Source: an uncultured Campylobacter sp. (lineage in GTDB: Bacteria > Campylobacterota > Campylobacteria > Campylobacterales > Campylobacteraceae). From it: a stretch of 64,000 nt of DNA. Location: positions 1-64,000 of the forward strand of contig NZ_CALKZP010000057.1 in assembly GCF_938002845.1 (NCBI RefSeq). Reading direction: 5' to 3'. How positions within the stretch are numbered: the stretch's first letter is position 1; each line of letters starts with the position of its first letter. Of the stretch, positions 27,201 to 36,725 are shown piece by piece. The notes below the pieces were generated by a model. That model did no database searches. It was not told the DNA's origin and was given only the letters and a program-made list of their open reading frames with translations. Position numbers and translations under genes: made by a program.

Positions 27201-27689
27201 ATGCTTAAGGCGGGGATTGTTTATAAATTTGCGCTCATCGTGCTGCTGGCTTGCGCGCTTTGCATTTTGGGCTTTTCGGGCGCCTACTTTGCGCGCGGCG
27301 AATATGACGAGACGTGGATGAGCCTGCATAAGATCGCGGGATTGGGTCTGCTTTGCGTCGCGATCTTGCATATAATCACAAGGCGAAAGAAGCTCGTAAA
27401 GCTCTGGGGCGAGTTTTTGGACGTGGTTTTGAGCCGCAAAAATCCCGGTTTTTGCAATATGGATCGCATAATCGGCGCGATCGAGCGCTATAATATCAGA
27501 GAAATCGCTAGTAAAATGGGCTTTGAGCCGGACGAGCTCGCTGAGATTTTGAAATCAAACGGCATCAAGCTTGTAAGCGCAGATCAAGGCCTGCGCGAGC
27601 TTGCGAAGTTTAACGACGAAAAAATTTTCTTCATCTTGGTGCTTTTGATCGAGGCAAAATTCGGCAAAGCGGGTGGATGTAAGGTCTAA
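27201..27689 (+). CDS. DUF4405-type membrane protein with C-terminal cytoplasmic domain
   Basis: 162 residues from the ATG after AAGGAG. Two membrane helices (about residues 8-30 and 40-62) with a His pair (LHKIAGLGLLCVAILHIITR) are the DUF4405/cytochrome b561-like pattern. The remaining 95 residues form a soluble helical domain (IREIASKMGFEPDELAEILKSNGI) that looks like a helix-turn-helix or small recognition domain. It ends 12 nt from the convergent prfA. The two His spaced across the second helix could bind haem; this is an inference. Confidence 0.6.
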   Translation: MLKAGIVYKFALIVLLACALCILGFSGAYFARGEYDETWMSLHKIAGLGLLCVAILHIITRRKKLVKLWGEFLDVVLSRKNPGFCNMDRIIGAIERYNIREIASKMGFEPDELAEILKSNGIKLVSADQGLRELAKFNDEKIFFILVLLIEAKFGKAGGCKV

Positions 27690-27701
27690 ATTTTAAAAGG
27701 C

Positions 27702-28769
27702 TTAATAGCCCGCGTTTGCGATCGCTTCGGCTTGAGAGTGCGCGATGAGCGGATCGATGATCTCGTCGAACAAACCGCCCGCCATGATCGCGTCTAGGCG
27801 GTAAAGTGTTAAATTTATGCGGTGGTCGCTGATGCGGTTTTGCGGATAGTTGTAGGTGCGGATACGCCCCGAGCGGTCGCCGGTGCCCACCTGATCCTTG
27901 CGATCTTTGCGCTCTTTTTCTAAGCGCTCCTGCTCCTGCATATCGTAAAGGCGCGCCTTTAGCACCTTCATCGCCGCCTCTTTGTTTTTGTGCTGGTCCT
28001 TGCCGTCTTGGTTGGTGACGACTAAACCGGTCGGGATATGAGTGATGCGAACGGCGCTATCTGTGGTATTTACGGACTGCCCGCCGTGGCCGGAGCTGCG
28101 CATAACGTCGATACGAAGGTCGTTCGGGTTGATCTGTATCTCACTATCCTCGATCTCCGGCATGACGGCGACGGTGATTGCAGAGGTATGCACCCTGCCC
28201 TGGCTCTCCGTTTCGGGGACGCGCTGCACGCGGTGAGTGCCGCCTTCAAATTTCAGCCGCGAATACGCTCCCGCGCCCTTTACGAGCAAGATCGCTTCTT
28301 TGTAGCCGCCGACGCTGCCTTCGCTAGTGCTTACGATCTCGCATTTATAGCCGCGAAGATCGGCGTAGCGCAGATACGCGCCGAGCAGATCGCCCGCAAA
28401 CAGCGCCGCTTCGTCGCCGCCTGTACCGGCGCGGATCTCAAGAAAGATATTCTTATCATCGTTGGGGTCTTTCGGAAGCAGTAAAATTTTGATTTTTTCT
28501 TCGAGCTGCGGCTTTTGCATCTCTAAGCTTTTAAGCTCCTCTTTCGCTAGCTCGCCTAGATCGGCATCGCTTAGCAGGGCTTTATTTTCTTCGATCTGAT
28601 TTAAAATTTTAAGATACTCGCTAGCCGCCTCTTTGATCGGCTCGATATTGCGCTGCTCCTTAGATAATGCAGTCATATTGGCGATATCTGCGGTAACTGC
28701 GGGATCGCTAAGCATGCGCGAAAGCTCGTCGTAGCGATCCAAAAAAGGCTTTAGTTTATCGGCTAGCAT
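27702..28769 (-). CDS. prfA: Peptide chain release factor 1
   Basis: 355 residues, standard RF1 length. Class I release factor that reads UAA/UAG in the ribosome A site and triggers peptidyl-tRNA hydrolysis. The GGQ motif is in [17 protein letters not shown] (about residue 230). The codon-recognition domain carries [14 protein letters not shown] upstream, and the C-terminal [17 protein letters not shown] block is conserved. It lies 24 nt downstream of rpsT on the same strand, an arrangement common in Campylobacter. Confidence 0.97.
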   Translation of the reverse strand: MLADKLKPFLDRYDELSRMLSDPAVTADIANMTALSKEQRNIEPIKEAASEYLKILNQIEENKALLSDADLGELAKEELKSLEMQKPQLEEKIKILLLPKDPNDDKNIFLEIRAGTGGDEAALFAGDLLGAYLRYADLRGYKCEIVSTSEGSVGGYKEAILLVKGAGAYSRLKFEGGTHRVQRVPETESQGRVHTSAITVAVMPEIEDSEIQINPNDLRIDVMRSSGHGGQSVNTTDSAVRITHIPTGLVVTNQDGKDQHKNKEAAMKVLKARLYDMQEQERLEKERKDRKDQVGTGDRSGRIRTYNYPQNRISDHRINLTLYRLDAIMAGGLFDEIIDPLIAHSQAEAIANAGY

Positions 28770-28793
28770 TTAAATTTTATGCGTAAGGGGCGC

Positions 28794-29066
28794 TTACGCG
28801 GCGGTTTTTAAAGAATTTACGAGTTTGGCTAGGCGGCTTACTTTTCTGCTCGCGGTCTGTTTTTTCAAAAAGCCCCTGCTTACGAAGCTGTGGAAGCTTT
28901 CATTAGCCGTTTTTAGAGCCTGAGTCGCTGCGTCTAGATCCTTGCTCTCGACCGCCTCTCTTACGGCTTTTGTAATATTTTTTACTCTGGTGCGATAAAA
29001 TCTATTTCGCTCCGTTCTTTTTATGGTTTGTCTCGCGCGTTTTTCGGCGGATTTGTGATTTGCCAT
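28794..29066 (-). CDS. rpsT: 30S ribosomal protein S20
   Basis: 90 residues, rich in Lys and Arg, starting [13 protein letters not shown], the diagnostic S20 N-terminus, and forming a three-helix bundle ([53 protein letters not shown]). It binds 16S rRNA in the small subunit. First gene of the rpsT-prfA pair, divergent from glmM, with AAGGAA upstream of the start. Confidence 0.97.
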   Translation of the reverse strand: MANHKSAEKRARQTIKRTERNRFYRTRVKNITKAVREAVESKDLDAATQALKTANESFHSFVSRGFLKKQTASRKVSRLAKLVNSLKTAA

Positions 29067-29218
29067 AACGTTCCTTTTCGGTTAAATTTGAACCTGCGAT
29101 TATACGTAAAAAATATTTAATCGACGCTTAATTTAAGTAAAATTTAAATATAGTTTAAATTTATTAAGATTAAACTTTTTCTGGTAGAATTTCCTGATTT
29201 TTATACAAGGATTTGATA

Positions 29219-30559
29219 ATGAAACTTTTCGGGACGGACGGCGTACGGGGCAAAGCAGGGGAATTTCTAACCGCCGAGCTTGCAATGCGCGTAGCGATGG
29301 CAGCGGGAATTTATTTTAGGAAAAATTCCGTTACGAATATGATTTTAGTCGGCAAAGATACCCGCAGAAGCGGCTATATGATAGAAACAGCGATCGTAGC
29401 AGGCCTTACCTCGGTGGGCTACAACGTCCGCCAGATCGGACCGATGCCTACTCCTGCGATTGCCTTTCTTACGGAGGATATGCGCTGCGATGCAGGCATC
29501 ATGATAAGCGCGAGCCACAATCCATACTATGACAACGGCATTAAATTTTTCAACAGCGAGGGCTTTAAACTCGACGAAAAAGAGGAAGCACAGATCGAAA
29601 AAATTTATTTCAGTGACGATCTAATCGCCGAGGCGCGCACCAAAATGATGCAAATCGGCGCCGCAAAGCGCGTGGACGACGTCATCGGCAGATACATCGT
29701 GCATATTAAAAATTCCTTTCCGAAGCAAAAGACACTGCACGGGCTTCGCGTGGTACTTGATTGCGCAAACGGAGCAAGCTACAAGGTCGCACCTACCGTA
29801 TTTAACGAGCTGGGAGCCGAAACGATCGTCATCGGCGACGAACCTAACGGCAAAAATATTAATGATGCTTGCGGCGCACTAAGCCCGCAAAATTTAGCCT
29901 CGGAGGTCAAAAGATTACGCGCCGATGTCGGCTTTGCCTTCGACGGGGATGCCGATAGGCTCGTAGTCGTGGACGAAAACGGCGAGATCATCCACGGCGA
30001 CGCGCTACTTGGAATTTTAGCAGTCTATTTGAAAGGAAAAAATCGCTTAGCAGGCAATAAAATGGTAGCCACAGTGATGAGTAATTCTGCGCTGGAGGAT
30101 TTTTTAGCTAAACACGACATCGCGCTTCATCGCTGCAATGTAGGCGATAAATTTGTACTTGAGACGATGCACGAACTAGGCGCAAATTTCGGCGGCGAGC
30201 AGAGCGGGCACGTGATCTTTGGCGATTACGCCAAAACGGGCGACGGCATCGCAAGCGCGCTACAATTCGCCGCCTGCATGCTGGATATGAAAAAGAAGGC
30301 AAGCGAATTTTCGGGGATGATTAAGCCCTATCCACAAATTTTAAAGAATTTAAAAATTTCGGATAAAAAACCGCTTGAAAAATTAAAAGGGCTAAAGGAG
30401 CTTGAAGCAAGCCTTAAAGCGGACAAGATCCGCTCGCTCTTTCGCTACTCCGGCACCGAAAACGTTATCCGCCTCTTAATCGAGGGCAAAAACGAAAAGC
30501 TGCTGCAAAAGCGAATGGACGAGGTCGAGAAATTTTTTGCCAAAGCCCTAAATGAGTAG
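29219..30559 (+). CDS. glmM: Phosphoglucosamine mutase
   Basis: 446 residues. Converts glucosamine-6-phosphate to glucosamine-1-phosphate for UDP-GlcNAc, and so peptidoglycan and lipooligosaccharide, synthesis. Hallmarks are the N-terminal [13 protein letters not shown], the active-site phosphoserine loop [15 protein letters not shown] (Ser near residue 100), the metal loop AFDGDADRL and the C-terminal phosphate-binding [14 protein letters not shown]. The ATG at 29219 is preferred over an in-frame TTG six bases earlier because ACAAGGA sits 7-8 nt before it. It leads a run glmM-lspA-TM2-hemJ on the same strand. Confidence 0.96.
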   Translation: MKLFGTDGVRGKAGEFLTAELAMRVAMAAGIYFRKNSVTNMILVGKDTRRSGYMIETAIVAGLTSVGYNVRQIGPMPTPAIAFLTEDMRCDAGIMISASHNPYYDNGIKFFNSEGFKLDEKEEAQIEKIYFSDDLIAEARTKMMQIGAAKRVDDVIGRYIVHIKNSFPKQKTLHGLRVVLDCANGASYKVAPTVFNELGAETIVIGDEPNGKNINDACGALSPQNLASEVKRLRADVGFAFDGDADRLVVVDENGEIIHGDALLGILAVYLKGKNRLAGNKMVATVMSNSALEDFLAKHDIALHRCNVGDKFVLETMHELGANFGGEQSGHVIFGDYAKTGDGIASALQFAACMLDMKKKASEFSGMIKPYPQILKNLKISDKKPLEKLKGLKELEASLKADKIRSLFRYSGTENVIRLLIEGKNEKLLQKRMDEVEKFFAKALNE

Positions 30560-30657
30560 CGTTGCGGTGAAATTTTACGGCGCGACAAGCTCATGGCTCG
30601 GTACAAAAGGCGCGGATAAAAAATGCAGGCTTTACATATTTAAATTTAGGCTGCGAG

Positions 30658-31110
30658 ATGGCTAAGACCTGTATTAAATTTATCCTGCTTTTCGCGGCGA
30701 TCTTTGCAATCGATCAAGCGATCAAACTTCTGTTTTTAAACGGCTTTTCGTGGCAAGGCGAGTTTTTTTCGCTAGAGCTTACGCTTAATCGCGGCGTTGC
30801 GTTTTCGATGTTTGCCTTTTTGGGCGAGAATTTAAAATTTATCCAGATCGCGCTGATCTCGGCGCTTGCGGCGTATGTATTTTGTCATAAAAAGCTTTTT
30901 TGCGAGCACTGGGCGCCGTTTGCGCTGATGCTCGCGGGAGGTTGTTCAAACCTGCTCGATCGCTTCATTCGCGGCGGCGTGGTCGATTACGTCGCATGGC
31001 ATAAGTGGTTTGAGTTTGCGGTGTTTAATTTCGCCGACGTGATGATCGATCTAGCCGTGGTGATTTTTATTTTTCAGGGCTTACGCACCGCAAAAAAAGG
31101 AGAAAAATGA
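30658..31110 (+). CDS. lspA: Lipoprotein signal peptidase (signal peptidase II)
   Basis: 150 residues with four membrane helices. It is the aspartyl protease that cleaves prolipoprotein signal peptides after lipidation. The family blocks are visible: FAIDQAIKLL near the N-terminus, LTLNRGVAFSMF (the N-G-AFS motif), GGCSNLLDRFIRGGVVDY with the first catalytic Asp, and FNFADVMIDLAVV with the second. It follows glmM by 98 nt and overlaps the next gene by 4 nt (ATGA). It matches the many lipoproteins predicted in the window. Confidence 0.95.
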   Translation: MAKTCIKFILLFAAIFAIDQAIKLLFLNGFSWQGEFFSLELTLNRGVAFSMFAFLGENLKFIQIALISALAAYVFCHKKLFCEHWAPFALMLAGGCSNLLDRFIRGGVVDYVAWHKWFEFAVFNFADVMIDLAVVIFIFQGLRTAKKGEK

Positions 31111-31499
31111 AGAGAAATAACTACATCGCTTACGCGCTTTGGTTTTTAGGTGCGTTTTCATGGATCGCAGCTATGCCAATCGGTGGCGGACTGCATAGAA
31201 TTTATTGCGGCAAATTTATCAGCGGATTTGCTCAAATCGCGCTATTTTGGCTGGGAAGTTTTACGCTATGGTTTTTAGTGGGCTTTTTGTTTTGGGCGAT
31301 TTGGGGAATTTGGATTTTGCTGGATATATTTTTCGTAGGAATTTGGGTTGAAGATTTAAATGCTTTTGCAAGCGAGACGGAGGAAGACGACTACGAGGGG
31401 CGTCTAAAAAAAGTCGATGCGCTCTTTGAGCTGTATCAAAAAGGCGCGATTTCCAAAGAGGAATTCGAGGCTCGAAAAGAAATTTTAATGAGAGATTAA
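31107..31499 (+). CDS. TM2-type small membrane protein with SHOCT domain
   Basis: 130 residues. The first part is a TM2/NINE-like unit: a helix, the GGLHRIYCGKFISGF segment (the G-HR-Y-G pattern of TM2 proteins) and two further helices to about residue 80. The C-terminus ends in a short oligomerisation module (KVDALFELYQKGAISKEEFEARKEIL), a clear SHOCT domain. Start and stop codons overlap those of lspA, so translation is coupled; hemJ follows by 9 nt. Function unknown. Confidence 0.75.
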   Translation: MKRNNYIAYALWFLGAFSWIAAMPIGGGLHRIYCGKFISGFAQIALFWLGSFTLWFLVGFLFWAIWGIWILLDIFFVGIWVEDLNAFASETEEDDYEGRLKKVDALFELYQKGAISKEEFEARKEILMRD

Positions 31500-31508
31500 G
31501 GAGAAAAA

Positions 31509-31949
31509 ATGAGTTACTATTGGTTTAAATTTGTCCATTTTGCGGGCTTTATTTCATGGATGGCGATGCTATTTTATATGCCGCGTCTATATGTCTATCA
31601 TGCTGAAAATTTAGACAAGCCTGACTTCGTAAAGGTCGTTAAAAAAATGGAGCGGATGCTATATCACGCGATCGGCTGGATAGCGATGGCAGTGACGGTT
31701 TTTAGCGGCGTGATGCTTATCATTTTAAATCCTGGGCTTATGAAAATGGGATATTTTCATATAAAATTACTAGCCGGAGTTTTGCTAATCTGTTATCATT
31801 TGTGGCTGTATTATTATATGTATAAATTTGAAAAAAACGAGTGTCACAGGAGCGGAAAATACTTCCGTGCGATCAATGAAGGCCCTACGATCATAATGTT
31901 TATAATACTTTATGCGATGCTAATAATGCCGAATTTACCGAGCAACTAG
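31509..31949 (+). CDS. hemJ: Protoporphyrinogen oxidase HemJ
   Basis: 146 residues, four or five membrane helices, HemJ (UPF0093) family. Oxidises protoporphyrinogen IX to protoporphyrin IX in haem synthesis. The conserved early His (FKFVHFAGFISWMAMLFYMPRL), the KMERMLYHAIGW segment with a second His, and the KLLAGVLLICYHLW block are all typical. It is preceded by AAGGAG and lies 9 nt after the TM2/SHOCT gene. The order glmM-lspA-hemJ is as in C. jejuni (Cj0360-Cj0362), here with a TM2 gene inserted. Confidence 0.9.
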   Translation: MSYYWFKFVHFAGFISWMAMLFYMPRLYVYHAENLDKPDFVKVVKKMERMLYHAIGWIAMAVTVFSGVMLIILNPGLMKMGYFHIKLLAGVLLICYHLWLYYYMYKFEKNECHRSGKYFRAINEGPTIIMFIILYAMLIMPNLPSN

Positions 31950-32013
31950 CCCGTTTTGATAAAAATTTAATTAAAATTTGCATAAAATTAGAGCAAAATT
32001 TTAAAGGAAGCAT

Positions 32014-33177
32014 GTGCAACATATCATTAAGAAAATTTTATCAAGCGAAAGTAGCGCCGGCGTCATATTACTTCTATCCGCGGTTTTTGCGATCATAGCT
32101 CAAAATGTGGACTTTTTATCAAAATATTATGAAGCGTTTTTACATCTAAGTTTTACCATAGGCGTCGGCCCTGCAAAGCTCGATGAATCAATGCATTTTT
32201 TGGTAAACGACGTGCTTATGGCGATATTTTTCTTTGCCATCGGACTTGAGCTAAAGCGCGAAAAGATCGAAGGGCAGCTGCGCCATTTTTCTCAAATTTT
32301 ACTTCCTAGCTTCGCGGCTTTGGGCGGAGTAATGATGCCCGCGATTATATTTTCGATCATCAACTGGGGCGATGCCGTCGCGATGAAGGGCTGGGCGATC
32401 CCAACGGCGACAGATATAGCCTTTGCTGTAGGCGTTATGGCACTTTTGGGCAAAAAAATCCCGGCTAGCCTTAAAATTTTTGTCCTAACGCTTGCGATAA
32501 TGGACGATCTGTGTGCAATTTTAATCATCGCTTTGTTTTATTCCTCTACCATAAACGCAATCTATCTAGGCGGCGCAGCTGCCTGTGTCGCAATAATGCT
32601 AGCGATGAGCAGACTTGGTGTCGATAAAAAGCTTCCGTTTATCATCGTGGCCGTGGTGCTGTGGGTGATGGTACTAAACTCCGGCATCCACGCGACCATC
32701 GCGGGAGTACTTGCGGGTTTTTGTATCCCGCTTAAGACCCGCTCGGGCTCTATGCTAAAGGATATGGAGCACGGACTAGCCTACCCAGTAAATTTTTTCA
32801 TCTTGCCGATCTTTGCCTTTACAAACGCAGGCGTTTCGCTAGCGGGCATTAGTCCTAGCTTCCTTTTCGGCCCGGTACCTATGGGCATTATGCTCGGACT
32901 ATTTTTTGGTAAACAGATCGGAATTTTTGCCTTCAGCTGGATCTTAATCAAAGCTAAAATCGCCTACATGCCCGAAAACGCGGGCTGGCCACAGCTTTAC
33001 GCCGTGGCAATTATCTGTGGTATCGGCTTTACGATGGCGCTTTTCGTCGATGGCCTCGCATACGGCGGCAGCGATATGTATCATTACACAGACAAGCTCG
33101 CGGTATTTTTAGGCTCGATAATTTCCGGAGTAGTGGGATTTTTCGTCGCAAAAGCAGTCGCGGTAAAACAAAGCTAA
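32014..33177 (+). CDS. nhaA: Na+/H+ antiporter NhaA
   Basis: 387 residues with about 12 membrane helices. It exchanges cytoplasmic Na+ for external protons and so controls pH and sodium levels. The functional core is present: FFFAIGLELKRE, IPTATDIAFAVGVMALLG with the first essential Asp, LAIMDDLCAILIIA with the paired Asp of the ion site, and GFTMALFVDGLAY near the end. GTG start after AAAGGAAG. Unlike C. jejuni, which has two tandem copies, a single gene is seen here. Confidence 0.95.
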   Translation: MQHIIKKILSSESSAGVILLLSAVFAIIAQNVDFLSKYYEAFLHLSFTIGVGPAKLDESMHFLVNDVLMAIFFFAIGLELKREKIEGQLRHFSQILLPSFAALGGVMMPAIIFSIINWGDAVAMKGWAIPTATDIAFAVGVMALLGKKIPASLKIFVLTLAIMDDLCAILIIALFYSSTINAIYLGGAAACVAIMLAMSRLGVDKKLPFIIVAVVLWVMVLNSGIHATIAGVLAGFCIPLKTRSGSMLKDMEHGLAYPVNFFILPIFAFTNAGVSLAGISPSFLFGPVPMGIMLGLFFGKQIGIFAFSWILIKAKIAYMPENAGWPQLYAVAIICGIGFTMALFVDGLAYGGSDMYHYTDKLAVFLGSIISGVVGFFVAKAVAVKQS

Positions 33178-33210
33178 ATTCCATAAAAAGATTAAAATTT
33201 TAAAATTCTA

Positions 33211-33242
33211 CCGCTCAAAAAATTTCAAAATTTTAAGAGCGG
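33211..33242. terminator. Hairpin between convergent nhaA and hydrolase genes
   Basis: Outer stem CCGCTC/GAGCGG, a 2x2 A internal loop, then an inner AAAATTT/AAATTTT stem. No clear T run follows on the plus strand, but the site lies between convergent genes, so it may end transcription from one or both sides. Confidence 0.35.
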
Positions 33243-33308
33243 CTCTAAATTTTAAAAATTTATACGCTACAAAATTTTGCTTAAAATTCTATTTGATCCA
33301 AGCGCAGC

Positions 33309-33836
33309 TTAAATCACCAAAATCCCCGCATTTTGCATTAAGTTTAGTGCGCATTCATCGTAGTAGCCGCGCTCATGATTCGGCGCATCGTATGTAGCCA
33401 CCGCACCTCGCGGAACGATGACGTCTTTATCGGCGCCAATTTCGTTGAGATAGGTGCGCAGGCTAAGCGCAAACTGCATCACGCAGATATCGGTGCAACA
33501 GCCCGTAATCACAAAGCGATCGAAGCCGCCCAGAATTTTCTTATCCAAATTATGAAAGCCGTTCGTACTGCGCTTAAAAGTGACGTTCTGCTCACTTACG
33601 TAGGGCGCAAGCTCCTCGATCACCTCCGCTTCGGGCGAGCCAACTAGACAGTGGATCGGGTAGCGCTTCATCTCCAAATCCCGCTCGGCGTGAGCGTCGC
33701 AGATGAAATGCACATTTTTCGCCGCCTCAATCTGCCTAATCACCGCAGGAGCGATCTTTGCTATGCTAGGATCGGCCATCGCGCCGAATTTTACGAAGCC
33801 ATTTAGCATATCGATCACAAATACCAAAGTTTTCAT
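33309..33836 (-). CDS. Cysteine hydrolase, isochorismatase/nicotinamidase fold
   Basis: 175 residues. Catalytic residues of the isochorismatase-like hydrolases are seen: Asp in VFVIDMLNGF, Lys in VTFKRSTNGF, and nucleophile Cys in TGCCTDICVMQFAL following the usual cis-peptide glycine. An Asp-x-His (CDAHAERD) matches the metal-binding segment of nicotinamidases, so nicotinamide to nicotinate conversion in NAD salvage is plausible. The ATG shares one base with the stop codon of the upstream nitrilase gene (TGATG), so translation is coupled. An earlier TTG in frame would add one residue. Exact substrate unproven. Confidence 0.8.
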   Translation of the reverse strand: MKTLVFVIDMLNGFVKFGAMADPSIAKIAPAVIRQIEAAKNVHFICDAHAERDLEMKRYPIHCLVGSPEAEVIEELAPYVSEQNVTFKRSTNGFHNLDKKILGGFDRFVITGCCTDICVMQFALSLRTYLNEIGADKDVIVPRGAVATYDAPNHERGYYDECALNLMQNAGILVI

Positions 33837-34642
33837 CAAAACTCCTTATAAATTTCAGGTTTCATATCTTTTAAAAGATCCATTTTAGCGCGAAATTTTA
33901 AAATTTCATCTAAATTTATATCCACGACTTTCACGGCCTCTTTTTTGCCTAAGCGTGCGACGATCTCGCCGCCGGGACCGATCAGCATGGAATTTCCGCC
34001 GAAACTCTCGCTCTGCCCCGCATCGCCGCAGCCGTTTACCGCGCAGATAAAAATTTGATTTTCGATCGCGCGGGCCTTAGCAAGCGTGATAAAATGCTCT
34101 ATGCGACTTTGCGCGAACTGCGCGATCACAAAAACAATCTGCGCGCCGCAAAGCGCTAAGGCGCGAAAAATTTCGCAAAAGCGTAGATCATAACAGACCG
34201 CGACGCCGATTTTAACCGTTCGATTTTGAAATTTTATCTCGCAAAGGCCTAGCTTATCGCCACCGCTTACGATCTCGTTTTCGCGAGCAAGCGAGAAAGC
34301 GTGGATCTTGTCGTAGCGTAAAATTTCGGCTCCGTTTTGATAGACGAAAGCAGAATTATAAATTTTATCTCGCTCGGAGTTTATCGATCCGCCTATTAAA
34401 ACAGCGCCGCAGTTTTGCGAAATCTCGCTTAAAAATCCCTTCGTTCGCGCAGATCCCGCGTCGGCTAAGCGCTTGAAATTTTGCACGCAAAAGCCCGTGT
34501 TAAAGACCTCGGGCAGCACCGCTACGTCCGCGCCGCGCTTTAACGCGCGATCTATCAGCCCGCGCGCGCGGATAAAATTTTGCTCGCAATCTACGGAATT
34601 TTGAGCCATTTTCACGTCCATTTGCAAAATAGCGATTTTCAT
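33836..34642 (-). CDS. Carbon-nitrogen hydrolase (nitrilase superfamily)
   Basis: 268 residues. The nitrilase catalytic triad is visible: Glu in VLPEVFNTGF, Lys in RYDKIHAFS and Cys in GVAVCYDLRFCE. Family members of this length split amides, such as omega-amidase on alpha-ketoglutaramate. It is followed by the coupled cysteine hydrolase, so both could act on small amides. It lies 8 nt downstream of ruvC on the same strand and is probably cotranscribed with it. No signal peptide; cytoplasmic. Confidence 0.85.
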   Translation of the reverse strand: MKIAILQMDVKMAQNSVDCEQNFIRARGLIDRALKRGADVAVLPEVFNTGFCVQNFKRLADAGSARTKGFLSEISQNCGAVLIGGSINSERDKIYNSAFVYQNGAEILRYDKIHAFSLARENEIVSGGDKLGLCEIKFQNRTVKIGVAVCYDLRFCEIFRALALCGAQIVFVIAQFAQSRIEHFITLAKARAIENQIFICAVNGCGDAGQSESFGGNSMLIGPGGEIVARLGKKEAVKVVDINLDEILKFRAKMDLLKDMKPEIYKEF

Positions 34643-34650
34643 AAAACCTC

Positions 34651-35130
34651 CTATTTAGGTGTTAAGCGCATAACATTTGCATGCGTGAGCGCGATAGCTA
34701 TGGCGTCGGTAATATCAAGCGGCTTAATCTCCTTATTAATCCCCAAAATTCGCTTCACCATGAACGCAACTTGCTCCTTCGCCGCCTTTGCCTTTCCGGT
34801 AACAGATTTTTTTACCTGAAGCGGCGTATATTCGGCAAAATTTCCAAAAATTTGTAAAATTTTAAGAGCCAGCGCGCCGCGAAACTGAGCGAGCTTTAAA
34901 ACAGACTGCGGATTATAGGCATAAAACATCGATTCTATCGCGACTTCATCGATCTTATGAGCGCTAAAAATTTGATCTATCGCCTCGCTCATCTGCGTCA
35001 TTTGAAATTGCACGTTTTCGGCCTTCATTTTCACAAGTCCCGCCTCTATGAGGGTGATTTTATTCACATCTTTTTCCAAAACCGCATAGCCTAAATTTCT
35101 AGTTCCCGGATCAATTCCTAAAATTTTCAT
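34651..35130 (-). CDS. ruvC: Holliday junction endonuclease RuvC
   Basis: 159 residues. It resolves Holliday junctions with RuvAB. Catalytic acidic residues are present: the Asp of [15 protein letters not shown], the Glu of [12 protein letters not shown], and the C-terminal Asp cluster in [14 protein letters not shown]. The ATG at 35130 is preferred over a GTG two codons upstream because AAAGGTGG lies at the right distance from it. Position next to dnaA is conserved in Campylobacter (last and first gene of the C. jejuni chromosome). Confidence 0.95.
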   Translation of the reverse strand: MKILGIDPGTRNLGYAVLEKDVNKITLIEAGLVKMKAENVQFQMTQMSEAIDQIFSAHKIDEVAIESMFYAYNPQSVLKLAQFRGALALKILQIFGNFAEYTPLQVKKSVTGKAKAAKEQVAFMVKRILGINKEIKPLDITDAIAIALTHANVMRLTPK

Positions 35131-35145
35131 AGCCACCTTTCACGC

Positions 35146-35174
35146 TTATTCACAGTTTAATCACCGGTGAATAA
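35146..35174. promoter_or_regulatory. DnaA-box cluster upstream of dnaA
   Basis: TTATTCACA (35146-35154) is a strong match to the epsilonproteobacterial DnaA box. It is followed by TTAATCACC and its inverted partner GGTGAATAA (35157-35174), which abut to form an 18-bp imperfect palindrome. Set between the divergent ruvC and dnaA, the boxes could serve in dnaA autoregulation and as one arm of a bipartite origin. Confidence 0.7.
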
Positions 35175-35240
35175 ACTGAAATTTACCGCAAATTTAGTGA
35201 AATTTAGCTAAAATAGCAGCTTAATTTATAAGGGAATTCA

Positions 35241-36569
35241 ATGGCGACGTCGCAAGCACAAGAAATTTTATCGAATTTAGAGAAGGAAATTTTACCTACC
35301 GAATACTCTAGATACATTAAAAATTTGAAATTTAACGATAAAAACTCGACCCCGGAATTTTTCATTTATAACGCAACTAACGAGTTTATAGCCAAATATG
35401 CCCAGACAAAATACGGCACTAAGATAAAAGAGCTTATCAAAAAACAGTTCGGGCTTAACGACGTGATCGTCAAAATCACCTCAAAGGCTAAAATTTCGCC
35501 GAAAGAAAAGGTAAAAATCATCTCCGAAAAGCCTAAGAACACGATTCTAAGTGAAAATTATAATTTTGAAAATTTTATCATTGGCGATTCAAATAAATTT
35601 GCCTTCGAGTGTTCGGTATCCGTCGCAAAAGAGCCCGGAATCCGTTTTAATCCGCTTTTTATCTACGGACCTAGCGGGCTAGGAAAAACTCACCTCCTTC
35701 AATCGATCGGAAATTACTGCATTAAAAAAGGAAAGACCGTCATCTGCGTTACCAGCGAGCAGTTTGCTAATGATTTCGTCTTTAATCTCAAAAACAACTC
35801 GATCGATAAATTTAAACAAAAATACCGCAACTGTGACGTTTTACTTATCGACGATATTCAGTTTTTAATCGGGCGCGATAAAGCTCAGGAGGAGCTTTTT
35901 TATACATTCAACGAGCTAAAAGACAAAAACTGTCAAATCGTGCTAACTAATGACCTGCCGCCAAAATTTCTAAAAGGCTTTGAAAGTCGCCTCACAACGC
36001 GATTTGAAAGCGGCATAATAGCAAACATTACCCCGCCAAATCTAGAAACTAAAATCGCCATTATCAATAAAAAGAGCGAGGAAAATCGCGTTAGAATTCC
36101 ACACGATGTCGTAGAATATATCGCTACAAATATGGGTGACAATATCCGCGAAATCGAAGGCGCAATAAACAAACTAAACGCCTACTCCTCAATACTTCGT
36201 ACAAAGATCACGCTGGAATTTACCAAAAGTACACTGCAAGATCAAATTCACCAAAAATATTCAAGCGTGAGCCTTGAACACGTCATAGAGGTGATTTCAA
36301 AAGAACTGAACGTAAAACCCAGCGAGCTAAAGAGCAAAACACGAGCTAAAAACGTCGTCGAAGCGCGCCAAATTTGCATATATCTAACCAAACAGTTAAC
36401 TCAAAACTCAATGCCAAAAATCGCCGCATTTTTTAATCTAAAAGATCACAGCGCCATCAGCAAAAATATCAAAAAAATCAACGAGCTCATTCAAACCGAC
36501 GAGATATTAAAGATAAAAATTGAAGAGCTAAAAAACAAAATAACCAAAAAGGATAAGAATGAAATTTAG
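35241..36569 (+). CDS. dnaA: Chromosomal replication initiator DnaA
   Basis: 442 residues with the four DnaA domains: an N-terminal helical domain, a short linker, an AAA+ core with Walker A (GPSGLGKTHLLQS, about residue 145), Walker B (LLIDDIQFLIG) and sensor segments, and a C-terminal DNA-binding domain with the signature KIAAFFNLKDHSAISKNIKKI. It binds DnaA boxes and opens oriC. Boxes lie both upstream and downstream of the gene. ATG after AAGGGAAT. Confidence 0.98.
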   Translation: MATSQAQEILSNLEKEILPTEYSRYIKNLKFNDKNSTPEFFIYNATNEFIAKYAQTKYGTKIKELIKKQFGLNDVIVKITSKAKISPKEKVKIISEKPKNTILSENYNFENFIIGDSNKFAFECSVSVAKEPGIRFNPLFIYGPSGLGKTHLLQSIGNYCIKKGKTVICVTSEQFANDFVFNLKNNSIDKFKQKYRNCDVLLIDDIQFLIGRDKAQEELFYTFNELKDKNCQIVLTNDLPPKFLKGFESRLTTRFESGIIANITPPNLETKIAIINKKSEENRVRIPHDVVEYIATNMGDNIREIEGAINKLNAYSSILRTKITLEFTKSTLQDQIHQKYSSVSLEHVIEVISKELNVKPSELKSKTRAKNVVEARQICIYLTKQLTQNSMPKIAAFFNLKDHSAISKNIKKINELIQTDEILKIKIEELKNKITKKDKNEI

Positions 36570-36725
36570 ACTTTATGAAAATAAAGCAAAAAAGGTGAAT
36601 AAAAGTGAATAAAACAAAGCTACTTACTCACTGGATAAACTACCTAAAGACAAGCTTTAGGATAAGTTTTTCACAAAAACCTCTTACCAACTACTACAAC
36701 GATAAAAATTTAAAAGGATAAAAAT
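36570..36725. other. oriC: Probable oriC between dnaA and dnaN
   Basis: A 156-bp AT-rich spacer with two DnaA boxes in the same orientation 10 bp apart (GGTGAATAA at 36594, AGTGAATAA at 36604) and a third, E. coli-like box at 36630-36638 (ACTGGATAA, reverse TTATCCAGT). A GGATAAG motif lies near 36660. An A/T-rich unwinding candidate follows (36665-36720, with TTTTTCACAAAAA and AAAAATTTAAAA). Position matches the dnaA-dnaN origin described for C. jejuni. Boundaries are approximate. Confidence 0.75.

Noticed and set aside
28038..28484. 148-codon plus-strand ORF opposite prfA
   Set aside because: Antisense to the conserved GGQ region of release factor 1.
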